Shown: positions 1-5,236, numbered from the stretch's first letter. The stretch is 5,236 nt of DNA from Gammaproteobacteria bacterium (GCA_030426005.1 JAUHZM010000229.1:1-5236); one strand, 5' to 3'. Notes: a model not told the origin generated them from the letters alone. Translations and numbers: made by a program.

Positions 1-355
1 TCACGGCCGAAAATAAAAACCCCAAGCCAATTATTCCGAACACGCAGATAGCGCGCTTTTTATTGTGCCAGTTGCCAGTTGAGAGCAAATAAATCGCGAC
101 GCCCAAATTGGAGACAATCCCCATGTACACCACCTCATGGGGAAATTTGCCGTGAAGCAGGGAAATTAAACCAGCCGTGTAGGCTGTGAGTAGTGCCGTC
201 ATCGCAATCCCATAAAGGCGATAGAAACTTTGGTCGGGATTGCCCATTTGGAAAAACCTATCCAATGTTGATTTTGGAGCAAGCAGCAAAGGTAGACTCA
301 ACAAAAATACCGTGACAAATATTTTGATAAAGAACGTTAAGAGAAGTATCGACAT
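1..355 (-). CDS. Small multi-pass membrane protein of unknown function (C-terminus beyond left edge)
   Basis: An open frame of 118 codons runs from an ATG at 355 off the left edge without a stop, so the C-terminus is missing. The protein is very hydrophobic, with about four predicted membrane segments (roughly residues 4-26, 48-68, 73-93 and 102-118). Short loops between them carry FYRLYG (residues 44-49) and a basic HNKKR patch (97-101). I do not recognise a named family; small four-helix membrane proteins of this kind are often annotated only as hypothetical. It is divergent from the TetR-family gene at 426, with a tandem palindrome and a good leftward promoter between them. The regulator therefore probably controls it; that part is inference. 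No clear Shine-Dalgarno sequence precedes the ATG. The frame and membrane character are solid, but the function is unknown. Confidence 0.72.
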   Translation of the reverse strand, partial: MSILLLTFFIKIFVTVFLLSLPLLLAPKSTLDRFFQMGNPDQSFYRLYGIAMTALLTAYTAGLISLLHGKFPHEVVYMGIVSNLGVAIYLLSTGNWHNKKRAICVFGIIGLGFLFSAV

Positions 356-366
356 GGTGAAATATA

Positions 367-414
367 AATATGAGAGTTTGTCATGTTTGTAATATGAGGG
401 TTTCTCATGTTATT
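367..414. promoter_or_regulatory. Tandem palindromic operator, probable TetR-family binding sites
   Basis: Two abutting 24-bp direct repeats (367-390 and 391-414) are identical at 20 of 24 positions. Each contains an inverted repeat. In the right copy the arms AATATGAG (391-398) and CTCATGTT (404-411) flank a 5-bp spacer; the inner five bases of each arm are perfectly complementary, and 7 of 8 match overall. The left copy has the same layout (367-374 and 380-387) with one further mismatch. Palindromes of this size between a tetR-type gene and a divergent gene are the usual operator arrangement for the family. Assignment to the adjacent regulator is an inference from position. Confidence 0.7.
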
Positions 415-416
415 GT
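387..416 (+). promoter_or_regulatory. Possible rightward promoter of the tetR-type gene
   Basis: TTGTAA (387-392) and TATTGT (411-416) each match the -35 and -10 consensus at 4 of 6 positions and are separated by 18 bp. The start point would be about 423-424, only 2-3 nt before the ATG at 426, so the mRNA would be nearly leaderless. This fits the absence of a ribosome binding site there. The match is weak. An alternative is the TATAAA at 363-368 acting as the -10 box of a longer transcript. Confidence 0.3.
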
Positions 417-419
417 CAA
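391..419 (-). promoter_or_regulatory. Leftward sigma70-type promoter of the membrane-protein gene
   Basis: On the minus strand a perfect -35 box, TTGACA (419-414), is followed by a 17-bp spacer and a 4-of-6 -10 box, CATATT (396-391). Transcription would start near 384, giving a leader of about 30 nt before the ATG at 355. The right-hand operator palindrome (391-411) fills the spacer and -10 box, and the left-hand one covers the start point. A bound repressor would therefore block this promoter. Confidence 0.55.
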
Positions 420-425
420 TCCAAT

Positions 426-1067
426 ATGAATAGTCGTTCAAAAATTGACTTGTTACCCCAGTGGAATGAGCCGACCCAGGACCGCGGTTGGCGCCGCGTA
501 GAGGCGATTTTGGGAGCTGCAAAGGAGTTGATGCTAGAAGCAGGTAGCGCGGAAATAAAGATGTCTCATATCGCGCTTAGAGCGGGTATTCCGATCGGGT
601 CGGTATACCAATTTTTTCCAACGCGTGATGCGCTGATCGGACAGCTCTATAATAGCGAAATGGCTCGAATTGATCGTGGTCTGGAAGCAGGACTTGCGAG
701 TGCGAGCTCCTTAGACGAACTTGTGACCGGCATCTCGTCAACGTTGCAAAGTCAGCTTGATCAAATGCGATCGAATCCGGGTTTGGCATTTATTTGGACT
801 TCGATCTCAACTCACCCGGCAGTAGTCACGGCTGATGCCGCAAATTCAGATCGGAACGCAAAACTGTTAGCAGATCGCCTCGTTGAATTATCTGATACCG
901 CAGATGCACGATTATTTTATGCCGCCGCGTTGTTGATTTGTAACATTTGGGGGCAGGTTCTCCGACTTTGTTTACAGTCAGACAATGCAAGGTCGGAACT
1001 CTTGCTGTCCGCGTTTGCTCGTGTCATTGAATCCAGAATCAAAGAGATCGCGGCAATGCCTGAGTAA
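426..1067 (+). CDS. TetR/AcrR-family transcriptional regulator
   Basis: This 213-residue protein has the normal length of the TetR family, whose members are dimeric repressors released from DNA by a small ligand. The N-terminal DNA-binding domain spans roughly residues 22-75: helix 1 around RVEAILGAAKELMLEAG, then the helix-turn-helix from MSHIALRAGIPIGSVYQFFPTRDAL (46-70, split here as SHIALRAG / SVYQFF / TRDAL). The remaining residues form an all-helical ligand and dimer domain whose ligand cannot be read from sequence. The ATG at 426 is the only start in frame after a stop at 390-392. No Shine-Dalgarno sequence precedes it. The divergent membrane-protein gene and the tandem palindrome upstream suggest autoregulation plus control of that neighbour. 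Family assignment is firm; the target is inferred. Confidence 0.93.
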   Translation: MNSRSKIDLLPQWNEPTQDRGWRRVEAILGAAKELMLEAGSAEIKMSHIALRAGIPIGSVYQFFPTRDALIGQLYNSEMARIDRGLEAGLASASSLDELVTGISSTLQSQLDQMRSNPGLAFIWTSISTHPAVVTADAANSDRNAKLLADRLVELSDTADARLFYAAALLICNIWGQVLRLCLQSDNARSELLLSAFARVIESRIKEIAAMPE

Positions 1068-1088
1068 GTTCGCCGCCTGAAATCGCAG

Positions 1089-1093
1089 TAAGG
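1089..1093 (+). promoter_or_regulatory. Ribosome binding site supporting the start at 1100
   Basis: TAAGG lies 6 nt before the ATG at 1100. The alternative in-frame ATGs at 1151 and 1166 have no comparable purine-rich stretch, so this site favours the upstream start even though it gives an unusually long N-region for a lipoprotein signal peptide. Confidence 0.45.
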
Positions 1094-1099
1094 TAGACT

Positions 1100-1369
1100 A
1101 TGAATATCGATATTTTAAGGTACAGTTTAACCCGTGCCAGACAAACTACCATGAGACTAACTGATATGAGAGGCATAATACTACTAATCGCGTTGAGCAT
1201 CGCCGCCGGATGCTCCAATAAAGGCACCTACGATGCGGTACAGGCCGGTAAGCAGATGGAATGTGCGCACTTGCCGGAGTCGGACTATGAGGGTTGCATG
1301 CGCGAGGCTAATCGCAGTTACGAAGACTATGACCGAGACCGAAAAGCCCTGCTCGACGATGAAGATTAG
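1100..1369 (+). CDS. Small lipoprotein of unknown function
   Basis: This 89-residue frame carries a lipoprotein signal: hydrophobic core GIILLIALSIAAGC with the lipidated Cys at residue 38. The mature part is about 52 residues, charged, and ends in an acidic DDED. The second residue after cleavage is Ser rather than Asp, consistent with outer-membrane sorting by Lol rules. Two further cysteines (55 and 66, in MECAHLP and YEGCMRE) could form a disulfide in the periplasm. The start is uncertain. The ATG at 1100 has a good TAAGG, but ATGs at 1151 or 1166 would give signal peptides of more usual length (20 or 15 residues before the Cys). Short lipoproteins of this pattern are common in gammaproteobacteria and lack an assigned role. 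It lies 9 bp before the next gene, probably in one transcript. Confidence 0.72.
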   Translation: MNIDILRYSLTRARQTTMRLTDMRGIILLIALSIAAGCSNKGTYDAVQAGKQMECAHLPESDYEGCMREANRSYEDYDRDRKALLDDED

Positions 1370-1378
1370 GCGATTGCC

Positions 1379-1657
1379 ATGTTAGAGGGAAGCGCTGCGC
1401 CGATTGCGCCTGGGGTTGTGCATTCGGTGCCGGAAGACCTTCAGCGCAGACTGATCACGGACTCTGCTGTGCTAGAGATATGGCAGGGTTTAACACCGCT
1501 GGCACGCAACGAATGGCTATGCTGGATTGAAGACGCTAAGAAAATGCCGACGCGTGAAAAGCGATTGGCACGACTGCAAACAGATTTGATGGCCGGCAAA
1601 CGTCGCCCCTGTTGCTGGCCAGGATGTGCGCACCGAAGCAAAAACGGTCGCGCTTGA
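1379..1657 (+). CDS. YdeI/OmpD-associated-type small protein with Cys-rich C-terminus
   Basis: This 92-residue protein resembles the C-terminal helical domain of the YdeI/OmpD-associated (OmdA-like) family. The core reads VPEDLQRRL, then LTPLARNEWLCWIEDAKK (38-55), then TREKRLARLQTDLMAGKRR (58-76). The spacing of the L-P-R-E-W-I-A-K positions and the final GKRR is what I recognise; function in this family is poorly defined. The protein ends with RRPCCWPGCAHR (75-86), where Cys78, Cys79, Cys83 and His85 could bind a metal; that is inference. The start follows the upstream lipoprotein stop by 9 bp, with a weak AGG (1368-1370) as ribosome binding site. It converges on the minus-strand hydrolase gene with only 7 bp between the stops and no visible terminator. 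Confidence 0.75.
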   Translation: MLEGSAAPIAPGVVHSVPEDLQRRLITDSAVLEIWQGLTPLARNEWLCWIEDAKKMPTREKRLARLQTDLMAGKRRPCCWPGCAHRSKNGRA

Positions 1658-1664
1658 ACGCAAA

Positions 1665-2591
1665 CTACTGCGATTCGGTGAATACCGTAGCTAGGAGGGC
1701 TGCGATCGTTTGAGCAACGGCATCTGGTGCTTCTAATTGTGGTGCTTGACCGGCATTTTGAATGAGGTGAAATCGTGCATCAGGTTTTGCGGTTTTCAGC
1801 GTGTCACGTAGCTTAGTGACCTGCTCTGCGTCATGGTCGCCTACCAAGACCAGTATCGGAGATGATACGGATCGTAAATCAGTTGAGTACGGTTGGCTTC
1901 GGTTGAGCTGTGTAATTACTTGGTTGAAGAACGGAATCTGTTGGTTGAGCTGATTGGCCTTGTGTTGCAATACAGGTTGAGGGTACTGCGGTGGATTCCG
2001 GTATTTCGTTTGGTAAATCGCAGTGAAGTAATTTGTATCTACTTGCGCTGGAAACAGAGGGTATGGTGTTGTTTCAGTGAGTTGCAATCCGGTGCTGCCA
2101 AGCAGGATCAGGCCTTCAATTTTTTGCGGTTCCTGTTGTGCAAAATAGCTTGCCAAGTGGCCTCCTAGGCCATGACCACCAATGACAAAGCGGTTCGCGG
2201 TGACGGCGCTAAAAAACTGCTGCAGCTGACGATGTTGCCCTTGCAAAGAATAGTCCTCACCGTCCACAAACGCATTCGCACCGTGTGCCGGAAGATCGGG
2301 CAGAATGACACGATAGTGTGGCGTTAAGGTACGTACGGCGGTGACAAAGGTGTTTTTATCGTCACCCAGATCATGTAACAAGACTAGGGTTTGTTTATGG
2401 TTAGGGCCGCCTTCATAGTAATGCATCCTTGCGTTGCCGACTTGCACTGAACGCTGTTCTAGCCCGGCAGCCCGCGCAGCAAGTCGGTGCAAGCCCTCCA
2501 GCAATACCCCGGGGTAAATGAAATACAGTGAGGCGATGGCCACGCCCAGCAAAATTGCCAGGGTGGCCATAAACTTCAGGAAAGACTTCAA
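1665..2591 (-). CDS. Membrane-anchored alpha/beta-hydrolase-fold protein lacking catalytic Ser and His (probable pseudoenzyme)
   Basis: The best start is TTG at 2591 (308 residues). It lies 16 nt after the upstream peptidase stop and is preceded by GAGA at a 6-nt spacing. The ATG at 2570 is an alternative. An N-terminal signal anchor, roughly residues 6-28, with lysines at 2 and 6, suggests anchoring in the inner membrane with the domain outside. The fold is clear: VLLHDLGDDKNTF (70-82, oxyanion region), VILPDLPAHG (95-104), the nucleophile elbow (138-144) and LVGDHDAE (249-256). The elbow reads GGHGLGG where the family has G-x-S-x-G, so the nucleophile position is Gly141 (codon GGC at 2171-2169). 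The expected C-terminal His is Gln282 (CAA at 1748-1746) in NAGQAPQLEAP, normally GHAP or GHLP. Asp254 is kept. The reading frame is otherwise intact and long, so this is not a decayed pseudogene by frame. It resembles the small lipases/esterases whose active members carry HGFG and GNSMGG. It could be a binding or scaffold protein. Confidence 0.85.
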   Translation of the reverse strand: MKSFLKFMATLAILLGVAIASLYFIYPGVLLEGLHRLAARAAGLEQRSVQVGNARMHYYEGGPNHKQTLVLLHDLGDDKNTFVTAVRTLTPHYRVILPDLPAHGANAFVDGEDYSLQGQHRQLQQFFSAVTANRFVIGGHGLGGHLASYFAQQEPQKIEGLILLGSTGLQLTETTPYPLFPAQVDTNYFTAIYQTKYRNPPQYPQPVLQHKANQLNQQIPFFNQVITQLNRSQPYSTDLRSVSSPILVLVGDHDAEQVTKLRDTLKTAKPDARFHLIQNAGQAPQLEAPDAVAQTIAALLATVFTESQ

Positions 2592-2597
2592 GTTAAA

Positions 2598-2601
2598 TCT
2601 C
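2598..2601 (-). promoter_or_regulatory. Ribosome binding site supporting a TTG start
   Basis: GAGA on the minus strand lies 6 nt before TTG at 2591. The longest open frame would begin at 2687 inside the upstream peptidase gene. The TTG avoids that overlap and yields a natural N-terminus, MKSFLKFMATLAILLG. Confidence 0.4.
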
Positions 2602-2607
2602 GGCGAA

Positions 2608-4374
2608 TTAGTTTGCCGACAAGCTGGCTTCACGAATAGCTTTAAATTCGTTACCCTCGCTCCACTGCGGCCGTGCGTCACCGTCACTGATTTGAACGCC
2701 GATTACAAAATGCGCGTAAAGATCTTGCAAGATGCCGCCATTGTCCCATTCTGGGTGGATCTCATCGCCGGCTTTGTGATAACGCTCAGCCAAGTAACGA
2801 TCAGACTCCTGTTGGCCATAATCGGCTGGTTTGCCACGGATCTGCAAACCGGCTTCAGCATAAAGCATGGGTACGCCTTTTTTGGCTAAGTTGAAATGGT
2901 CAGAGCGGTAGAAGTAGCCTTTTTCGGGTGTTGGTTCCGGCACCACGGTGCGGTTTTGGGTGGCAGACACGCGGCGGAGGTAATCGTCCATTTCTGAGTT
3001 TCCATAACCGACCACTACGATATCGTCTGTTGCACCAATCGTCGACATGCCATCAACGTTGATGCCAGCGACCGTTTTATTCATCGGGAATGCAGGGTTT
3101 TCAGCATAATGTTTGGACCCTAATAGACCGGACTCTTCAGCCGTGACAGCGACAAAGATAACCGAGCGCTCAGGCGCTTGCGGGAGCGCTTTGAACGCTT
3201 GAGCCAATTCCAGCAGGGCTGAAGTGCCGGTGGCATTGTCTTGTGCGCCGTTAAAAATCGCGTCTTCACCTTCTGGCACGGATTTCTTGCCGAGGTGGTC
3301 CCAGTGCGCGGTGTAGATAAAGGCTTCATCGGCGTTGCTGCGGCCTGGAACAACTGCGCCAACATTATAGGACTTAGATTGTCGACTGGTCAGTTCGAGC
3401 GTGGTTGACGCGGTAGATTTCAGTGCCACCGGTTTAAAGCCCGGCTGTGTTGCGGCGCTGACCATCGCCTGAAAGTCCAGGCCGTTACTGGTAAACAAGG
3501 ACTCAGCTGCGGGCTGTGTGATCCAGGCTTCAACCGCCAGGTTGTTCTGGTTGCCATCCTCGGTTAGTAAATAGTACTGGGCGCCCGACCAGCTGCCACT
3601 CACGACTTCCCACGGGTAACCTGCGGCACCGTCTTCGTGTACGATAATGGCACCAGCAGCCCCTTGACGTGCGGCTTCTTCGTATTTGTACGTCCAGCGT
3701 CCATAATAGGTCATGGCGCGGCCTTTAAAGAGTTCCCCTTCAGGTGTTCGATAGCCAGGGTCATTGACTAGAATGACCGCGGTTTTTCCGGTCATATCGA
3801 GCCCGGCATAATCGTTCCAGCCATATTCTGGTGCCACGATGCCGTAGCCAACGAAAACCAATGAGGAGGAGTTCAGCTGCTGCTTCTCGCCGGTACGCGA
3901 ACTGAATACAACTGAGTCCTGTTGATATTCCAGAGTTTGTTCCGACCCTTCGGCATGCGTCAGCGTTAATGATGGTGAATTCGTGACCGTCAGTTCCATT
4001 AAATCAACGGCTTGGCGATAACTCGGTTTGCCATCCAGTTCAAACGCGGGTTCGAGGCCCAGCTCGGCAAATTGAGTTTCCAAATACGCAACTGTTTTTT
4101 CACCACCGGGTGTGGAAGGGGCGCGACCTTCAAATTCATCTGATGCCAGGGTTCGTACGTGTTGCATAAAGCCGGCATCGTCAATCTGCTTGGCCGCGGC
4201 GTCAATCGCCTCAGCGGTATTTAGGTTTTCCGCGACGCTGGTGGTTTCGGCGACCTCGTCGCTCGGTGCTGCGGTCGTCTCAGCCTGTTCAGCTGGTTTG
4301 CAAGCTGTGAGGGCGTAGACTGCGAACAGCGAAGCAAGCAGCGCTTTGGTGGATGGAAGAGTGTTGAATGTCAT
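2608..4374 (-). CDS. M28-family zinc metallopeptidase lipoprotein with PA-domain insert
   Basis: This 588-residue exported aminopeptidase-like enzyme likely trims peptides in the periplasm or at the outer membrane. The start at 4374 gives a lipoprotein signal, with lipobox LTAC and Cys25 followed by Lys (outer-membrane type). An Ala/Thr/Glu-rich linker follows to about residue 60. Residues 77-105 carry HVRTLASDEFEGRAPSTPGG, the usual M28 opening. A protease-associated (PA) insert spans about 130-320. The catalytic domain keeps every ligand of the di-zinc site: His357 (TAHWDHLG), Asp379 (NGAQDNATG), catalytic Glu413 and ligand Glu414 (TAEESGLLGS), Asp441 (NVDGMS) and His493 (YRSDHFNLAKKGVP). 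GAGGA (4389-4385) lies 10 nt upstream of the ATG. A TTG at 4410 would overlap the preceding gene and delay the signal peptide, so I do not use it. It sits 22 nt after the acyltransferase gene and 16 nt before the hydrolase gene. Its physiological substrate is unknown. Confidence 0.93.
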   Translation of the reverse strand: MTFNTLPSTKALLASLFAVYALTACKPAEQAETTAAPSDEVAETTSVAENLNTAEAIDAAAKQIDDAGFMQHVRTLASDEFEGRAPSTPGGEKTVAYLETQFAELGLEPAFELDGKPSYRQAVDLMELTVTNSPSLTLTHAEGSEQTLEYQQDSVVFSSRTGEKQQLNSSSLVFVGYGIVAPEYGWNDYAGLDMTGKTAVILVNDPGYRTPEGELFKGRAMTYYGRWTYKYEEAARQGAAGAIIVHEDGAAGYPWEVVSGSWSGAQYYLLTEDGNQNNLAVEAWITQPAAESLFTSNGLDFQAMVSAATQPGFKPVALKSTASTTLELTSRQSKSYNVGAVVPGRSNADEAFIYTAHWDHLGKKSVPEGEDAIFNGAQDNATGTSALLELAQAFKALPQAPERSVIFVAVTAEESGLLGSKHYAENPAFPMNKTVAGINVDGMSTIGATDDIVVVGYGNSEMDDYLRRVSATQNRTVVPEPTPEKGYFYRSDHFNLAKKGVPMLYAEAGLQIRGKPADYGQQESDRYLAERYHKAGDEIHPEWDNGGILQDLYAHFVIGVQISDGDARPQWSEGNEFKAIREASLSAN

Positions 4375-4384
4375 AAAAAAGATA

Positions 4385-4389
4385 TCCTC
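4385..4389 (-). promoter_or_regulatory. Ribosome binding site of the M28 peptidase gene
   Basis: GAGGA on the minus strand lies 10 nt before the ATG at 4374, in the 22-nt gap after the acyltransferase stop. It supports the 4374 start over the TTG at 4410 and indicates translation from the same operon mRNA. Confidence 0.55.
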
Positions 4390-4396
4390 GTGGAAC

Positions 4397-5236
4397 TTAT
4401 TTTTTGGCAACGCGTTTGCTTGCCTTCTTAGTGGATTTTTTCTTACTCGACGTGGTTTTTTTGCTTACACGTTTTTTGCTGTTGGTCTTTTTGCTGGTCT
4501 TTTTTGCTCGCGGCTTGTTTGTTTCGGCCTCGGTGGCTGCCGCTGCGGCAGCGTTAAGGTCGGAAAAACTCTCGCGAATGCATTGCATAAAAAAGTCTAC
4601 GTCTGGCATGGTGCGGCGACACGAGGTGGCACTGAACGACATGCGACCGTCGTAGCTGGTGACGGCAATAAATAAACCCATGCGGTCAGCCAGCGGCCCG
4701 AGCCCCATTTGATGAATCAGTTTGGCGCCGTTCATGTACACAGGCACCTGTGGTCCGGGCACATTGGAAATACACACATTGGTCATGCGTCCGGCCATCT
4801 CAGAACGCATCATCAAGCGCGCAGCGAGCAGCTGCGTGCTGGCTGGAATATGCCGCGTGACGTCAGTCATCAAGCGCGCTGAAATACCTTTGCGGGCGGC
4901 TTTCTGTTCGCGCGTCTCGGCATGAATTAAGGTCAATCGTTCAACTGGGTCAGCTACGTTGGTATGCAACAAAGGCGACATCGTGCTGATGTTATTGCCA
5001 GGATGATCAGTTTCAGACAAGCTGCCCTTGGAGGCACGCACGTTAACCGGCACAAATGCGCGCAATGAATCTGAGGGTAGTTCTTTGTGATGTCCCAAGT
5101 ATTTGCGCAAGGCACCAGAGCAGATCGCCAGCACCATATCGTTGATGGTGCAGCCCTTCACCAGCCCGCGCAATGGTTTGAACTCGTCCAGCGAGAAGGA
5201 AGTGGAATCGAATACTCGGTGCGGGGAGGTTTCGAG
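4397..5236 (-). CDS. Wax ester synthase/diacylglycerol acyltransferase (WS/DGAT), C-terminal part with basic tail (N-terminus beyond right edge)
   Basis: The frame is open to the right edge and gives 279 C-terminal residues. It matches the WS/DGAT family, which joins acyl-CoA to fatty alcohols or diacylglycerol to make storage wax esters or triacylglycerol. Visible landmarks are PHRVFDSTSFSLDEFK (5-20), then TINDMVLAICSGALRKYL (30-47), AFVPVNVR (60-67), the GNN at 80-82, SNVPGPQVPVYMNGAKL (157-173) and VTSYDGRMSFSATSCRR (192-208). The N-terminal HHxxxDG catalytic motif lies outside the window, so activity cannot be judged. The core ends near residue 227, followed by a six-Ala run and then a 39-residue tail (241-279) with 17 Lys and 3 Arg, 12 Ser/Thr and no acidic residue. 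Most WS/DGATs end shortly after the core. The first gene seen in the minus-strand run, it precedes the M28 peptidase by 22 nt. An internal TTG at 5173 is not the start, because homology continues upstream. Confidence 0.93.
   Translation of the reverse strand, partial: LETSPHRVFDSTSFSLDEFKPLRGLVKGCTINDMVLAICSGALRKYLGHHKELPSDSLRAFVPVNVRASKGSLSETDHPGNNISTMSPLLHTNVADPVERLTLIHAETREQKAARKGISARLMTDVTRHIPASTQLLAARLMMRSEMAGRMTNVCISNVPGPQVPVYMNGAKLIHQMGLGPLADRMGLFIAVTSYDGRMSFSATSCRRTMPDVDFFMQCIRESFSDLNAAAAAATEAETNKPRAKKTSKKTNSKKRVSKKTTSSKKKSTKKASKRVAKK
4400..4516 (-). other. Histone-H1-like Lys/Ser/Thr-rich C-terminal tail of the acyltransferase
   Basis: The last 39 codons of the WS/DGAT gene encode repeated KK pairs spaced by S, T, N and A (for example AKKTSKKTNSKKR and SKKKSTKKASKR). 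There are 20 basic residues, no Asp or Glu, and a single Pro. Such tails occur on histone-H1-like bacterial proteins and on the polyhydroxyalkanoate phasin PhaF, where they bind DNA. Binding of nucleic acid or of acidic membrane lipid by this tail is an inference from composition. The stretch contains low-complexity AAA/AAG-rich codons, so slippage-driven length variation between relatives is expected. Confidence 0.8.

Noticed and set aside
1050..1076. GCGGC/GCCGC inverted repeat around the tetR stop as a terminator
   Set aside because: Short 5-bp stem, 17-nt loop and no T-run afterwards; not convincing as a Rho-independent terminator.
1658..1664. Bidirectional terminator between the convergent genes
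   Set aside because: The gap is only 7 bp, and I see no hairpin with a U-tract there or in the adjacent gene ends.
1893..2168. Plus-strand frame opposite the hydrolase gene
   Set aside because: Antisense to a clearly recognisable alpha/beta-hydrolase fold, with no recognisable domain of its own.
2592..2687. N-terminal extension of the alpha/beta-hydrolase frame to 2687
   Set aside because: It would overlap the end of the M28 peptidase by 80 bp, and the extra residues look non-native. The TTG at 2591, with GAGA upstream, gives a normal signal anchor.
4375..4410. N-terminal extension of the M28 peptidase to TTG at 4410
   Set aside because: It overlaps the acyltransferase stop and adds a charged segment before the lipoprotein signal. 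The ATG at 4374 has a GAGGA and an ideal signal peptide.
4346..4675. Plus-strand frames rich in Phe/Leu/Val opposite the acyltransferase tail
   Set aside because: They are antisense shadows of the Lys-rich tail (AAA/AAG read in reverse), with no homology or plausible start context.

Overview
The window is a compact, ordinary bacterial chromosome segment. It looks gammaproteobacterial, probably a marine or lipid-storing lineage. That placement is an inference from the mix of a wax-ester/triacylglycerol synthase, an M28 lipoprotein peptidase, a membrane-anchored alpha/beta-hydrolase and short intergenic gaps. I see no rRNA, tRNA, CRISPR array, insertion sequence or phage gene.

Left part (1-1067): two divergent genes face each other across about 70 bp. 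A small multi-pass membrane protein of unknown function runs leftward off the window edge, and a TetR-family regulator runs rightward. Between them lie two abutting 24-bp direct repeats, each carrying an inverted repeat. One of these sits in the spacer of a good leftward promoter (TTGACA, 17 bp, CATATT). This looks like a self-contained local repressor-operator switch.

Middle part (1100-1657): a small cysteine-containing lipoprotein is followed 9 bp later by a small YdeI/OmpD-associated-type protein with a Cys-rich end. They are probably co-transcribed.

Right part (1665-5236, minus strand): a tight three-gene run, read right to left. First is the C-terminal part of a wax ester synthase/diacylglycerol acyltransferase (WS/DGAT) that ends in a strongly basic, histone-H1-like Lys/Ser/Thr tail. 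It is followed after 22 nt by an exported M28 metallopeptidase lipoprotein with all metal ligands intact. After a further 16 nt comes a membrane-anchored alpha/beta-hydrolase-fold protein that has lost both the nucleophilic Ser and the catalytic His, so it appears to be a pseudoenzyme. This run ends 7 bp from the convergent YdeI-like gene.

The observations most worth following up are the basic tail on the acyltransferase, the catalytically dead hydrolase in the same operon, and the tandem operator at the tetR promoter. I did not find convincing evidence of a wholly new multi-gene system.
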